Of a stretch of DNA of 64,000 nt, positions 35,097 to 46,225 are shown piece by piece. A program made the translations under genes and the position numbers. A model generated the notes under the pieces. The model ran no database searches, was not told the DNA's origin, and saw only the letters and a list, made by a program, of their open reading frames with translations. This DNA comes from Portulaca oleracea (Eukaryota > Streptophyta > Magnoliopsida > Caryophyllales > Portulacaceae), in assembly GCA_029582165.1 (NCBI GenBank), contig CM055889.1, positions 15,979,341-16,043,340 of the forward strand, in the 5' to 3' direction. Each line of letters opens with the position of its first letter. The stretch's first letter is position 1.

Positions 35097-36199
35097 ATGG
35101 CTGACGAAGAGCAAGATCCACCCCGTACTTTAGCATCATATTCCTTACCATCATCGGGTACGGGAGGCGATCCCTTCATATTACCTGCATTACCACCAAA
35201 CGCATCATTCGAGTTCAAACCACATTTGTTGGAGATATTTGAGAACACTCCGTATCATGGAGAAGAGTACCTGTTGACTCAGGAGAAGGCCAGGCGAAAT
35301 TCTATTGCCCTGAAGAATCTCGAGCACGAGATTTTTGTAATCCTACTGTTCGGTTATTCCATTTGGTAATTGCTAATTCAGTGTTTGGGTGAGATGAGGA
35401 ACGCTCGAGTGTCCGTAAGGAATATCTTTTCATAATTTACAATACTTTGAAGGGGCGTCGAGTGAACTTAGGCTCGTGCATTCTGCATTGGTTATGGGAG
35501 ATGAGTAGGACGGATAACTTCACCAACTTGGGAATGGGTCATGTTATATGTCATTTCCTCTGGAAACAAGGGTTTAGTGCCTACCTTCGGAAGTGGAAGC
35601 CACGCTATGTCCCTATCCCCATTGATAGGGGATTGTTGATCCAAATGGAGATAATTTCTGAGTGTCAATCACGCACCGTTTACCATCATGGTTATGACGA
35701 TCAGAGAACCCGAATTCCTCTCGACCCCACTCATGCTGAGGAGTGGCTCGATATTGCAAATACTGAAAATTGGTCGTGCGGACAATTTTATGGTTGGCCG
35801 AGGAAAATTTGCGGTGCACCTATCCCTATTTCTAGTTTGTTGGAAGAGTTTGAGGAGAGTGATCATGAAGAGATGCCAGGGAGCTCAGCACAGCATGGTA
35901 ATCTGAACCGCGTTATTTCTTCAATCAAAAGCTTGAGTGTTGAGATTTGTGAGCAGAAAAAACTCCTCCGTTCCCAATTAAAGTTGATCGAGGATCAACA
36001 AAAGGAGATCGTGAACATCCAACGACATCTACAGCATCATGAAGAGTACCTCCGCCAGCAAAACCACTTCATGCGAGATTGGAATTTTCACCACTACACT
36101 GTTGAGGGCCATATCCCAGCACCTCCGGACTATGTAACTCCCTACTACCCATCCTTCTTTCCGCTCCAACCCCGTCCTCCTCCGGGAGGATCCGCTTGA
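35097..36199 (+). pseudogene. Athila-like ORF: short gag start joined to 'plant transposon protein' region
   Basis: The frame from 35097 gives PALPPNASFEFKPHLLEIFENTPYHGEE, similar to the FELK...FHG beginning of Athila gag, and stops at 35367. A different frame, open from 35447 to 36199, encodes a 250-residue protein: VNLGSCILHWLWEMSR, GMGHVICHFLWKQGF, then a helical Gln/Glu/Arg-rich segment (residues about 150-215, coiled-coil-like) and a Pro-rich C-terminus. The LG..I....G..IC...GV-type pattern resembles the 'putative plant transposon protein' domain of Athila ORF1 products. Function unknown; a 1-base frame difference joins the two parts. Annotated from pattern only. Confidence 0.6.
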
Positions 36200-37496
36200 G
36201 AACCGTTTGTAAGCATTCCCGCCCCCACCCGATCTTTGTCATTAGTTTTTACATACTTTATTGTGTGAAATATAAGTGTGGGGGGATGCTTCATCGGGGT
36301 TTGGATGCGATGGCTTTGTGGTTTTGGCATGTAGGTGTCTTGGGTCCTTTTGGCTTGTTTTGGTGTTGCTCTCAAAGTCGGCTGGATTTGGCTTGTGGTG
36401 GTCTTTTGACTGTATTTTGATTGTATTTTGGTTGTCTTTTGGTTGTCTTTTGGTTGTAGTTGGGATGTCTTGGTTGGTTGTTGGTTGTTGTTTTGGCCGG
36501 TAGTAGCTTATTTTGCCTGATGTCGGTTGTATTTTGGGCAAGAATGGTTATGATGGCAATGTAACGAATGATTGTTCTAATGAAATGAAATGAATCAAGT
36601 TTGTTTGGTCAGTTTGAGTTGAGTTTCACCCTTATTTCCCGCCTCAATGAGTGAGATTCGGGGATAAGGTATGTCATTGGCAATGTACATTTTGTTTATA
36701 GTTTTCCCTTTCTTCTTTTTAGTTCCTTTTTGTTAGAGGTTTAGTTAGTTAGTTTTCTTTGATTTTGTTTTCGATCTCGCATGTGGATTTTGTCATGTGT
36801 AAAGTCGTCTTTTGCTCTAATATCGTTGTGATGCACTTGAACGACGACTTCGGATCATCGCTGAACATTTTTGAAGAGCTCAAGGTAATATCTTTCCACC
36901 TTACGCTTTCTATGTGAATTATCTTCATGATCCGTCGCATGCTTGTTTTTCTTTTGGGTGGCGAACCCCCTTGAGTGTTCGTGTTGGGATTTTATTGTTG
37001 TTGGAGCCGTGCGGGCTCGGGTCGCCACCACTTTTATCTGCTAGTTGTTCTTGGTTGTTTGTTTTTGTAGGTTCTCTACCCTTTTCTTGTGACACCTTCC
37101 CACAATGAGGACATTGTGGTGTTTTAAGTGTGGGGGGGGGGGGGGATATTCTGTTTCAAGGGTAGATCACCTAGCATTTTTAGTTTTTGTTTTCCCAGTT
37201 TTTGCTTAAAATTTGAAAAACTTTTGTGTGAAAAAAGAGAAAAAAGGGAGTGAAAGCTTTAAAAGTTTTCTTTCAGTTTTCGTTTTCGCTTTGTTTCTAG
37301 GATCTTGTTGTCAAAATTGAGAAGTCGTTCTTAATCTTCTATAAAAAAAATCGGTTTGAGCATTTTTCGACCTTGTCTTGGGTACAAGTCATGACTTATC
37401 TCTTTAGATGTCCTTCATCAAGTATCTAGTGAAACCCCCGATTCCTTTCACGTTCTGGTTGAAGTCGGGAAATTCTAGGGGTTCATGTCCGAGATT
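36200..37496 (+). other. Non-coding 3' internal region with G-rich tracts
   Basis: No supported gene; ORFs here are T/G-rich shadows. The word AAGTGTGGGG followed by extra G occurs at about 36271 and 37127 (a run of about 14 G), each resembling the true PPT at 38431. TTTTGGTTGTCTTTTGGTTG-type direct repeats occur at 36412-36500. Confidence 0.7.
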
Positions 37497-38430
37497 GTTC
37501 TTTTTCCCGTTTAATAAAAGCAAAAGCAAAATCAAAACAAAAAGAAAAAGAAAGCAAAAGCTACAATAACCGGATTAAGTGGGGTGTGTCGCTAAATGAC
37601 ATTAACCACCATACACTTAGCCAACCTACACGGGCCCGGTATTAGCGGTACGGCGCTATTACCCCTTAAGCTCCTCCTATTCTGAATTCTCGACGGAGTT
37701 GTGTATGGAAAAGACTGTGTTGGTAGGGTAAACCCCATATTTGGGCCGTCCAATTCCCGAAAGTAAGGCTAATACCGACTTTTAAAAAGAAAAAACAAAA
37801 GAGAAAAGAAAAAAAAAGCAATTTCGTTGGTAAAACCAACCAAAAAGAAAAAGAAAGTTTGTGCTTCTTAAAGTGTGGGGCCTATCCTTGCATCACCTAC
37901 GGCCCTCACCAAGCCAAGGGCAACCAAATGCGGGGAAAGGCAACTCATGCCTTGTTTGTTCGTTGTTTTTAGTTCGGACATGAGTCCTTGGAGTCTTTTG
38001 GATTCGGTTAGAACCCACTAGCACTTATGCACATGGGGTGTTGCTTGGCATTAGGTGTAGGAAATCGAAAATCTCAAAGACTGACTTTTGTTTGGGATAG
38101 GGGATTGTGAGATGCTCATAACGGTTCCTTGTGGAGGCTTAATAACGTTTTCTTAGTTAAGGTTGCAAGATATTTTGAATCGAAGTTTTTGTTTCTCTTT
38201 CCTTTTCTTTTCTTTAGTTTTGTTTTCACCTTCCCTCTCTCCTTTTTCTTTGGCTTTTGAGGGTATAGCCGCTACAAGCCGTCACGAGTCCATCTTGTCC
38301 ACCCGGGCTGCCGGGGGGTTCAAAGAGCTTGGTGCATACGCTAAATGCACTCGTTTCTCTCCCACGACAGAGGAGTTTGTGTTAGTTTAGGTAGTGTTTG
38401 TCTTGTTTTGCTCGAGACGAGCAAAAGTTT

Positions 38431-38443
38431 AAGTGTGGGGGGG
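38431..38443 (+). other. Polypurine tract (first of three copies)
   Basis: AAGTGTGGGGGGG directly precedes TGTTTAGACC. Copies at 40320-40332 and 42208-42222 result from the triplication. Confidence 0.9.
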
Positions 38444-38754
38444 TGTTTAGACCCAATTTTGTGTCTAAATACCGCCTAAATCCTTAGGCTTTTGACTCGT
38501 TTCGTGGTTTAATTTAATAACTTTTAATACATTTTTGGTTATTTTGTAGATTCCAGAGTTTTTACTCAAAACATGGTAAAAAGGGCCATTTTATAGCTAC
38601 TTTAGGAATCCCGAGATTTCCGGGGTCATGGTCAAGGCAAAGGCAAAGGAAGCGGGAAGGTCAGACACATCGAGAGGATAAAAAGCTAAGACTTTGCTGA
38701 ATCAAGTTGGCCGAGCTTGACCTTACCCATGGTCCTGATGACCGCAGCTACGGT

Positions 38755-39339
38755 TAGGGGTGGCCACGGATCGGATATCCGATCCGAACATAAAAACGGA
38801 TCGGATATCCGCATGTTCGGATAGTAGATTTGGCGATCCGTATTTGATCCGAAAATTACAGATATCCGCACTTTCGGATAACCGACTTTACGGATAATAG
38901 ATTTGGTGATCCGTATCCGATCCAAAAGTTACGGTTATCCTGAATTTCGGATCGGATAACCAATTAGCCACGGATCATGAACCTTTAAAAAAGTTACAAC
39001 TCAATATGCAATATGGATAATAGATTTGGTGATTCGTATCTGATCCAAAAGAAGAGGGAGAGACTAAGTGTATGGGCCGGCAGGGAATGGGCCGAGACTA
39101 AGTGGGATTTAGACACTAACTGGGTGTTAAATTTAATTTTTCGGATTTTCGGTTATCCGATCCGTTATCCGCGGATTTTTTTTTAGATCCGTATCCGATC
39201 CGCGATCCGGGAAAAAACTAACGGATCGAATATCCGATCCACAGGATTTAAAAGTTATCCGTGCATTATCCGTTTTTTCGGATCGGATTTTCGGATTATC
39301 GGAGCGGATCTCGGATTTCGGATTTTCTGGCCACCCCTA
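38755..39339. mobile_element. hAT-type MITE, unit 1
   Basis: 585 bp with TIRs TAGGGGTGGCCA and TGGCCACCCCTA and a perfect 8-bp target duplication GCTACGGT (38747-38754, 39340-39347). The body consists of GGATCGGATATCC-like words in both orientations. ORFs on either strand across it recur in all three copies and are not genes. Confidence 0.96.
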
Positions 39340-40643
39340 GCTACGGTGGGTGCAAGGCATGAGCAACAGGTGAACTGCCCGAGTGTTCTTTTTCCCGTTT
39401 AATAAAAGCAAAAGCAAAGTCAAAACAAAAAGAAAAAGAAAGCAAAAGCTACAATAACCGGATTAAGTGGGGTGTGTCGCTGAATGACATTAACCACCAT
39501 ACACTTAGCCAACCTACACGGGCCCGGTATTAGCGGTACGGCGCTATTACCCCTTAAGCTCCTCCTATTCTGAATTCTCGACGGAGGTGTGTATGGAAAA
39601 GACTGTGTTGGTAGGGTAAACCCCATATTTGGGCCGTCCAATTCCCGAAAGTAAGGCTAATACCGACTTTTAAAAAGAAAAAACAAAAGAGAAAAGAAAA
39701 AAAAAAGCAATTTCGTTGGTAAAACCAACCAAAAAGAAAAAGAAAGTTTGTGCTTCTTAAAGTGTGGGGCCTATCCTTGCATCACCTACGGCCCTCACCA
39801 AGCCAAGGGCAACCAACTGCGGGGAAAGGCAACTCATGCCTTGTTTGTTCGTTGTTTTTAGTTCGGACATGAGTCCTTGGAGTCTTTTGGATTCGGTTAG
39901 AACCCACTAGCACTTATGCACATGGGGTGTTGCTTGGCATTAGGTGTAGGAAATCGAAAATCTCAAAGACTGACTTTTGTTTGGGATAGGGGATTGTGAG
40001 ATGCTCATAACGGTTCCTTTTGGAGGCTTAATAACGTTTTCTTAATTAAGGTTGCAAGATATTTTGAATTGAAGTTTTTGTTTCTCTTTCCTTTTCTTTT
40101 CTTTAGTTTTGTTTTCACCTTCCCTCTCTCCTTTTTCTTTGGCTTTTGAGGGTATAGCCGCTACAAGCCGTCACGAGTCCAACTCGTCCACCCGGGCTGC
40201 CGGGGGGTTCAAAGAGCTTTGTGCATACGCTAAATGCACTCGTTTCTCTCCCACGACAGAGGAGTTTGTGTTAGTTTAGGTAGTGTTTGTCTTGTTTTGC
40301 TCGAGACGAGCAAAAGTTTAAGTGTGGGGGGGTGTTTAGACCCAATTTTGTGTCTAAATACCGCCTAAATCATTAGGCTTTTGACTCGTTTCGTGGTTTA
40401 ATTTAATAACTTTTAATACATTTTTGGTTATTTTGTAGATTCCAGAGTTTTTACTCAAAACATGGTAAAAAGGGCCATTTTATAGCTACTTTGGGAATCC
40501 CGAGATTTCCTTGGTCATGGTCAAGGCAAAGGCAAAGGAAGCGGGAAGGTCAGACACATCGAGAGGATAAAAAGCTAAGACTTTGCTGAATCAAGTTGGC
40601 CGAGCTTGACCTTACCCATGGTCCTGATGACCGCAGCTACGGT

Positions 40644-41228
40644 TAGGGGTGGCCACGGATCGGATATCCGATCCGAACATAAAAACGGATCGGATATCCG
40701 CATGTTCGGATAGTAGATTTGGCGATCCGTATTTGATCCGAGAATTACAGATATCCTCACTTTCGGATAACCGACTTTACGGATAATAGATTTGGCGATT
40801 TGTATCTGATCCAAAAGTTACGGTTATCCAGAATTTCGGATCGGATAACCAATTATCCACGGATCATGAACCTTTAAAAAAATTACAACTCAATATGCAA
40901 TATGAATAATAGATTTGGTGATTCGTATCCGATCCAAAAGAAGAGGGAGAGACTAAGTGTATGGGCCAGCAGGGAATGGGCCGAGACTAAGTGGGATTTA
41001 GACACTAACTGGGTGTTAAACTTAATTTTTCGGATTTTCGGTTATCCGATCCGTTATCCGCGGATTTTTTTTCTCGATCCGTATCCGATCCGCGATCCGG
41101 GAAAAAATAACGGATCGAATATTCGATCCACAGAATTTAAAAGTTATCCGTGCATTATCCATTTTTTCGAATCGGATTTTCGGATTATCGGAGCGGATCT
41201 CGAATTTCGGATTTTCTGGCCACCCCTA
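40644..41228. mobile_element. hAT-type MITE, unit 2
   Basis: Copy of the 38755 MITE carried along by the tandem duplication: same 585-bp length and same GCTACGGT flanks (40636-40643, 41229-41236). Confidence 0.95.
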
Positions 41229-42533
41229 GCTACGGTGGGTGCAAGGCATGAGCAACAGGTGAATTGCCCGAGTGTTCTTTTTCCCGTTTAATAAAAGCAA
41301 AAGCAAAGTCAAAACAAAAAGAAAAAGAAAGCAAAAGCTACAATAACCGGATTAAGTGGGGCGTGTCGCTAAATGACATTAACCACCATACACTTAGCCA
41401 ACCTACACGGGCCCGGTATTAGCGGAACGGCGCTATTACCCCTTAAGCTCCTCCTATTCTGAATTCTCGACGGAGGTGTGTATGGAAAAGACTGTGTTGG
41501 TAGGGTAAATCCCATATTTGGGTCGTCCAATTCCCGAAAGTAAGGCTGATACCGACTTTTAAAAAGAAAAAACAAAAGAGAAAAGAAAAAAAAAAGCAAT
41601 TTCGTTAGTAAAACCAACCAAAAAGAAAAAGAAAGTTTGTGCTTCTTAAAGTGTGGGGCCTATCCTTGCATCACCTACGGCCCTCACCAAGCCAAGGGCA
41701 ACCAAATGCGGGGAAAGGCAACTCAAGCCTTGTTTGTTCGTTGTTTTTAGTTCGGACATGAGTCCTTAGAGTCTTTTGGATTCGGTTAGAACCCACTAGC
41801 ACTTATGCACATGGGGTGTTGCTTGGCATTAGGTGTAGGAAATCGAAAATCTCAAAGACTGACTTTTGTTTGGGATAGGGGATTGTGAGATGCTCATAAC
41901 GGTTCCTTTTGGAGGCTTAATAACGTTTTCTTAGTTAAGGTTGCAAGATATTTTGAATCGAAGTTTTTGTTTCTCTTTCCTTTTGTTTTCTTTAGTTTTG
42001 TTTTCACCTTCCCTCTCTCCTTTTTCTTTGGCTTTTGTGGGTATAGCCGCTACAAGCCGTCACGAGTCCATCTCGTCCACCCGGGCTGCCGGGGGTTCAA
42101 AGAGCTTGGTGCATACGCTAAATGCACTCGTTTCTCTCCCACGACAGAGGAGTTTGTGTTAGTTTAGGTAGTGTTTGTCTTGTTTTGCTCGAGACGAGCA
42201 AAAGTTTAAGTGTGGGGGGGAGTGTTTAGACCCAATTTTATGTTTAAATACCGCCTAAATCCTTAGGCTTTTGACTCGTTTCGTGGTTTAATTTAATAAC
42301 TTTTAATACATTTTTGGTTATTTTGTAGATTCCAGAGTTTTTACTCAAAACATGGTAAAAAGGGCCATTTTGTAGCTACTTTGGGAATCCCGAGATTTCC
42401 CGGGTCATGGTCAAGGCAAAGGCAAAGGAAGCGGGAAGGTCAGACACATCGAGAGGATAAAAAGTTAAGACTTTGCTAAATCAAGTTGGCCGAGCTTGAC
42501 CGTACCCATGGTCCTGATGACCGCAGCTACGGT

Positions 42534-43119
42534 TAGGGGTGGCCACGGATTGGATATCCGATCCGAACATAAAAACGGATCGGATATCCGCATGTTCGGA
42601 TAGTAGATTTGGCGATCCGTATTTGATCCGAAAATTACAGATATCCGCACTTTCGGATAACCGACTTTACGGATAATAGATTTGGTGATCCGTATCCGAT
42701 CCAAAAGTTACGGTTATCCTGAATTTCGGATCGGATAACCAATTAGCCACGGATCATGAACCTTTAAAAAAATTACATCTCAATATGCAATTTGGATAAT
42801 AGATTTGGGGATTCGTATCCGATCCAAAAGAAGAGGGAGAGACTAAGTGTATGGGCCAGCAGGGAATGGGCCGAGACTAAGTGGGATTTAGACACTAACT
42901 GGGTGTTAAATTTAATTTTTCGGATTTTCGGTTATCCGATCCGTTATACGCGGATTTTTTTTTCTCGATCCGTATCCGATCCGCGATCCGGGAAAAAATA
43001 ACGGATCGAATATCCGATCCACAGGATTTAAAAGTTATCCGTGAATTATCCGTTTTTTCGAATCGGATTTTCGGATTATCGGAGCGGATCTCGGATTTCG
43101 GATTTTCTGGCCACCCCTA
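42534..43119. mobile_element. hAT-type MITE, unit 3
   Basis: Third copy of the 38755 MITE, 586 bp, flanked by GCTACGGT (42526-42533, 43120-43127). Confidence 0.95.
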
Positions 43120-43150
43120 GCTACGGTGGGTGCAAGGCATGAGTAACAGG

Positions 43151-43316
43151 CATAGTTATTAAAAGCCCGATCCTGATTTACGATCCTACGATTTTATGGT
43201 CTAAAATCATCGATACGATTCTACAATTTACACACGATCCACGATCCTACATGGGCTAAATTCCGATCCTAACTTCTCCATAGTTTCGAGTTAGGATCCC
43301 GATTTTAACAACCTTG
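43151..43316. mobile_element. Second, unrelated 166-bp MITE
   Basis: Flanked by perfect 8-bp GTAACAGG (43143-43150 and 43317-43324). The empty site reads GAGCAACAGGTGAACTG in the 5' LTR and in the other units. Ends CATAGTTATTAAAAGCCCG and the complement CAAGGTTGTTAAAATCGGG are imperfect TIRs. The body repeats CGATCCTA and its complement. 8-bp duplication points to hAT. Confidence 0.9.
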
Positions 43317-44613
43317 GTAACAGGTGAACTGCCCGAATGAGACCGTACCCATGGTCTCATGAGACCGCACCCACGACGGTGCGAAGGAGAGAAATCTCAC
43401 CTGACCTAAATCGCCAGACCGCACCCACGGTCATATCACACCGCGCCTACGGTGCTGCGAAGAAGAGAGAAATCTGCAGGAGTTACACAGGACCGTAGCC
43501 ACGGTCTCATAAACCGTACCTACGGTCCCCTGCAGATTCGCATTTTGCTGCTTAATGAAGTGATGAGTTTTGAGCAACTAACTTAGCTTGTATATATTGT
43601 TTTGAGGTCTTTTAGCTCAGGGAGATCAATTTAGGGGGAGACTAGATAGATTAGAGAGTTTAGAGAGAAACTTTTATCACATTTTAGCTTTCAATTAGAG
43701 TGATCAGTGAGAATTTATACTTGGATTATTGTTCTTGCACTGGATTTTACTGGATTTCTATTGAAGATTTGAAGACTTATATTATTATTGGAGTATTGGA
43801 TTCTTATTATTCTGGAGCATCTTCTTTTGGCATCAAATTAATGAGCATTTCTTAACTCTCACTCTCTTTAGTTCATCTAATTACTCTTTAATCTTTGTTT
43901 TTGTTATTAGATTACTTGGTGTTTGTTGATTGTTGCTATTGTTGCTTGGAATTTCTAGATACTGTCTATTTGAAGCATGAATGAAGTTATTATTATGTTT
44001 AGTAGGCTAGATAAGATGATTAGAGGCTAGAACCCTTATGAGTTAGGGAGAAACTAAGGATGTGAATGGTGTATTTAGATTGGGTTAGCAACTTAGGAGG
44101 TAACTTGTAGTGGAATCAACTTCCTACTCCTATTCTTCCCTCAAGTGGGATGTATTTGGGATACGAAAGATCCCGAATACATCCAACACTTGGGTTGGAA
44201 GGTCGGAATTGGGATAGTTAGTATTCTATTCACGAAAGTGAATAGGAGCTAACTAGAGAGTCCCGTTCTTTTAACCCTCCGGGTCTGTGGTGGGCTTGTA
44301 AGAAGTTAATCCGGATTATCCTTGGAAAAGGAAATCCGGTGGGTTTATTTTAACGGGATTGTCACTTCATTCCACTATTTTGCTGCTTTCTAGCTGCGAA
44401 ACCCTCTTCCTAATCACCGTTTGCGTCCCGAAATCTCCCGACACCCATAGTTCCCATTTGACTGAACTATAGTTGTGTTTGTTCTGTTCGTCATTGCAAC
44501 CTCCTTGTTATCCTGTGATCTTAAACCTTACCTAGAGTCGATTAGTTTTAGCCAAGGCCCCTAGCTCCCTGAGAGAGAACGACAATACTGAGGTCCTACA
44601 AAACCGTATTACA

Positions 44614-45960
44614 GGATGAACAATGATGATGAAGATGCTATGGAGATTATCCCTAACCCTTTGACTATTGTAGAAAAAGGCAAAGGAAAACTAGGGGAAG
44701 GTCCTAGTGCAGGAGGTGTCATCCGTGTTCTAGATGACTCCACACTTAGGCCACCACCACTAGTGGCTACCCCTCAAGTTGTACCAGTTAAGACCGAAGT
44801 TGAGCTACAAAACACCCCTGTCATCCAAGAGATGAAGTCGCAATTGGATGTATTTAAGAATGTTGTGAATCATATGCCTGTTTTTGTCAATCAGTTCGTA
44901 GAGTTCGAACCACCTGCTGAGATTAATGACAAAATAGCTGGCAAGATGGATATACCCCTAAAGAAGTTTAGTCCCTCACAGAACTCAATTCATCATGTGT
45001 GGGAGTTCAACCGAGTGATGCCGCTCTATGGGATCGACACTGAACATTACAAGCAAGTTTTCCCATCGTTACTGAACGACAAAGCATTGGACTGGTACTA
45101 TACTCTTCCTTTGGTGAAACTCAAAGGAATTGACGGGGGCCCACTCGGGGAGATTCGACTGCCTTACGTAGAGCATTCATCGAACATTACAGCAAGATTC
45201 AAAAGGACAGGGTGACTTTGACGGATGTTATGGCCATTCGCCAAGGAGATGACGAGCCATTCTCGGCTTACTACGAGAGATGGCATTGTAAGATGTCCCA
45301 AGTAACCAGCCTCATTCCAACAAAAGTGCAATTAGACACTTTCATCCGTAGTCTAAAGTCAAGTCTGATTCAGCAGTTAGATTTTCATTTCGTAAAGAAC
45401 TTTGAATATTTGAAGAAGCTGTGCCCTAAGCTAAATGCATGGAAGAAGAGAAATACAACATCCCAGAGTTGGAAGGGTAACAGAACATTCCGAAGAACTA
45501 TTAATGCTCCAAGGGTGATTGAGGCTAATGTCATTCATAACGTGAACCGTGGTCCGTTTCAAAAGTTGACATATTTCCAGTATGATTCTTATACCGCACT
45601 GGATATGACTTACGCTAAGGCCTTGGATCGTCTTTAAATTCCGACAAGTTCCGGTTACCTACACTTAAACCGGAGCATGAGAACAAAGGACCAGGATGGA
45701 ATAACAATGTGTACTGCAAGTACCATCGCGTGAGAGGCCATGACACTAAGCGATGCTATACGCTCAAGAACCTCATTGAGAAGATGATTCACTCAAGCGA
45801 ATTACATGCGCCTAAGTCAACAAGGAAACCCAACAACAAAAGGAATCATCTCCCGAATCATGCTATTTTCATAGGAGAGGGTACATTTGACCCATTCGAA
45901 TTCATTACGGACGAGGGAGCACCTATACCCTCCCTCTTGAAGATTTGACAACCTTTACTG
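44614..45960 (+). pseudogene. Tat gag, second part, with zinc-finger-like motif
   Basis: Continues the gag split at 33200. 44619-45215 carries an acidic, Pro-rich linker and a gag core (KMDIPLKKFSP, YKQVFPSLLNDKALDWYYTLP). A frameshift near 45150-45215 moves to a frame with VMAIRQGDDEPFSAYYERW and DTFIRSLKSS. A further shift reaches YCKYHRVRGHDTKRCYTLKN at about 45713, the C-H-H-C knuckle typical of Tat/Ogre gag (YCEYH..HGH.TEEC). Many changes make it non-functional. Confidence 0.88.
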
Positions 45961-46225
45961 TCAATGGTATATGGGCAAGTGACGATGAGAGCGTGGAAGA
46001 TCACGGAAATATAACTCAGTAGCGTCTGGAAGATCTGAAGAAAAGCATGCATGATTTAATCACGCACACAGCTATCCGTCAAGACAAAAAGGTTCGGGAA
46101 CACCTCGAGCGTCAGGATTAACAAATTGAACAACGACGAGAAGCTCTGGATAATGCACAAGAGGAGCTTCAGCATCTTAGAGCTTGCGTCGGTGAGCAAG
46201 CTCCGCTACAAAAGAAGGAAAAGAA
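45961..46225 (+). other. Decayed gag-protease linker
   Basis: Gln/Glu-rich translation in broken frames. I could not locate a protease DTG motif here or in the following ORF. Confidence 0.4.

Larger units (their letters stand above)
37497..43150 (+). repeat. Tandem triplication across the PPT-LTR boundary
   Basis: Unit of 1,889-1,890 bp: 3' internal region (GTTCTTTTTCCCG...), PPT, then the first 0.94 kb of the LTR including a MITE. Units start at 37497, 39385 and about 41275; LTR starts at 38444, 40333 and 42223 show the period. The join between units is LTR ...GCCCGAGT to internal GTTCTTTTTCC. The original internal sequence reads CCGAGATTGTTC at the same place, so a CCGAG microhomology lies at the breakpoint. 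Only the third unit runs on into a full LTR. Confidence 0.95.
33201..44613 (+). mobile_element. Non-autonomous Athila-like retrotransposon nested in Tat gag
   Basis: Target duplication GGATG at 33196-33200 and 44614-44618. 5' LTR 33201-34822, PBS TGGCGCCGTTGCCGGGGA (34828-34845), one decayed ORF region (35097-36199), a long non-coding 3' region with G-rich tracts, and 3' LTR 42223-44613. No protease, RT, RNase H or integrase is present. The 3' part is enlarged by two extra tandem copies of a 1.89-kb segment spanning the PPT and the first 0.94 kb of the LTR. By eye, the last 1.05 kb of the two LTRs differs at about 17 positions. Confidence 0.95.
42223..44613 (+). repeat. Athila-like 3' LTR with two MITE insertions
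   Basis: TGTTTAGACC...GTATTACA, 2,391 bp. Subtracting MITE 1 (586+8) and MITE 2 (166+8) leaves 1,623 bp, against 1,622 bp in the 5' LTR. The palindrome cluster is preserved at 43330-43530. Confidence 0.95.

Noticed and set aside
38686..43001. Repeated 79-residue minus-strand ORFs (38686, 40575, 42465) and plus-strand ORFs (40902, 42792)
   Set aside because: They lie in the three copies of one MITE; the recurrence is due to tandem duplication and the sequence is translated GGATCGG repeats.
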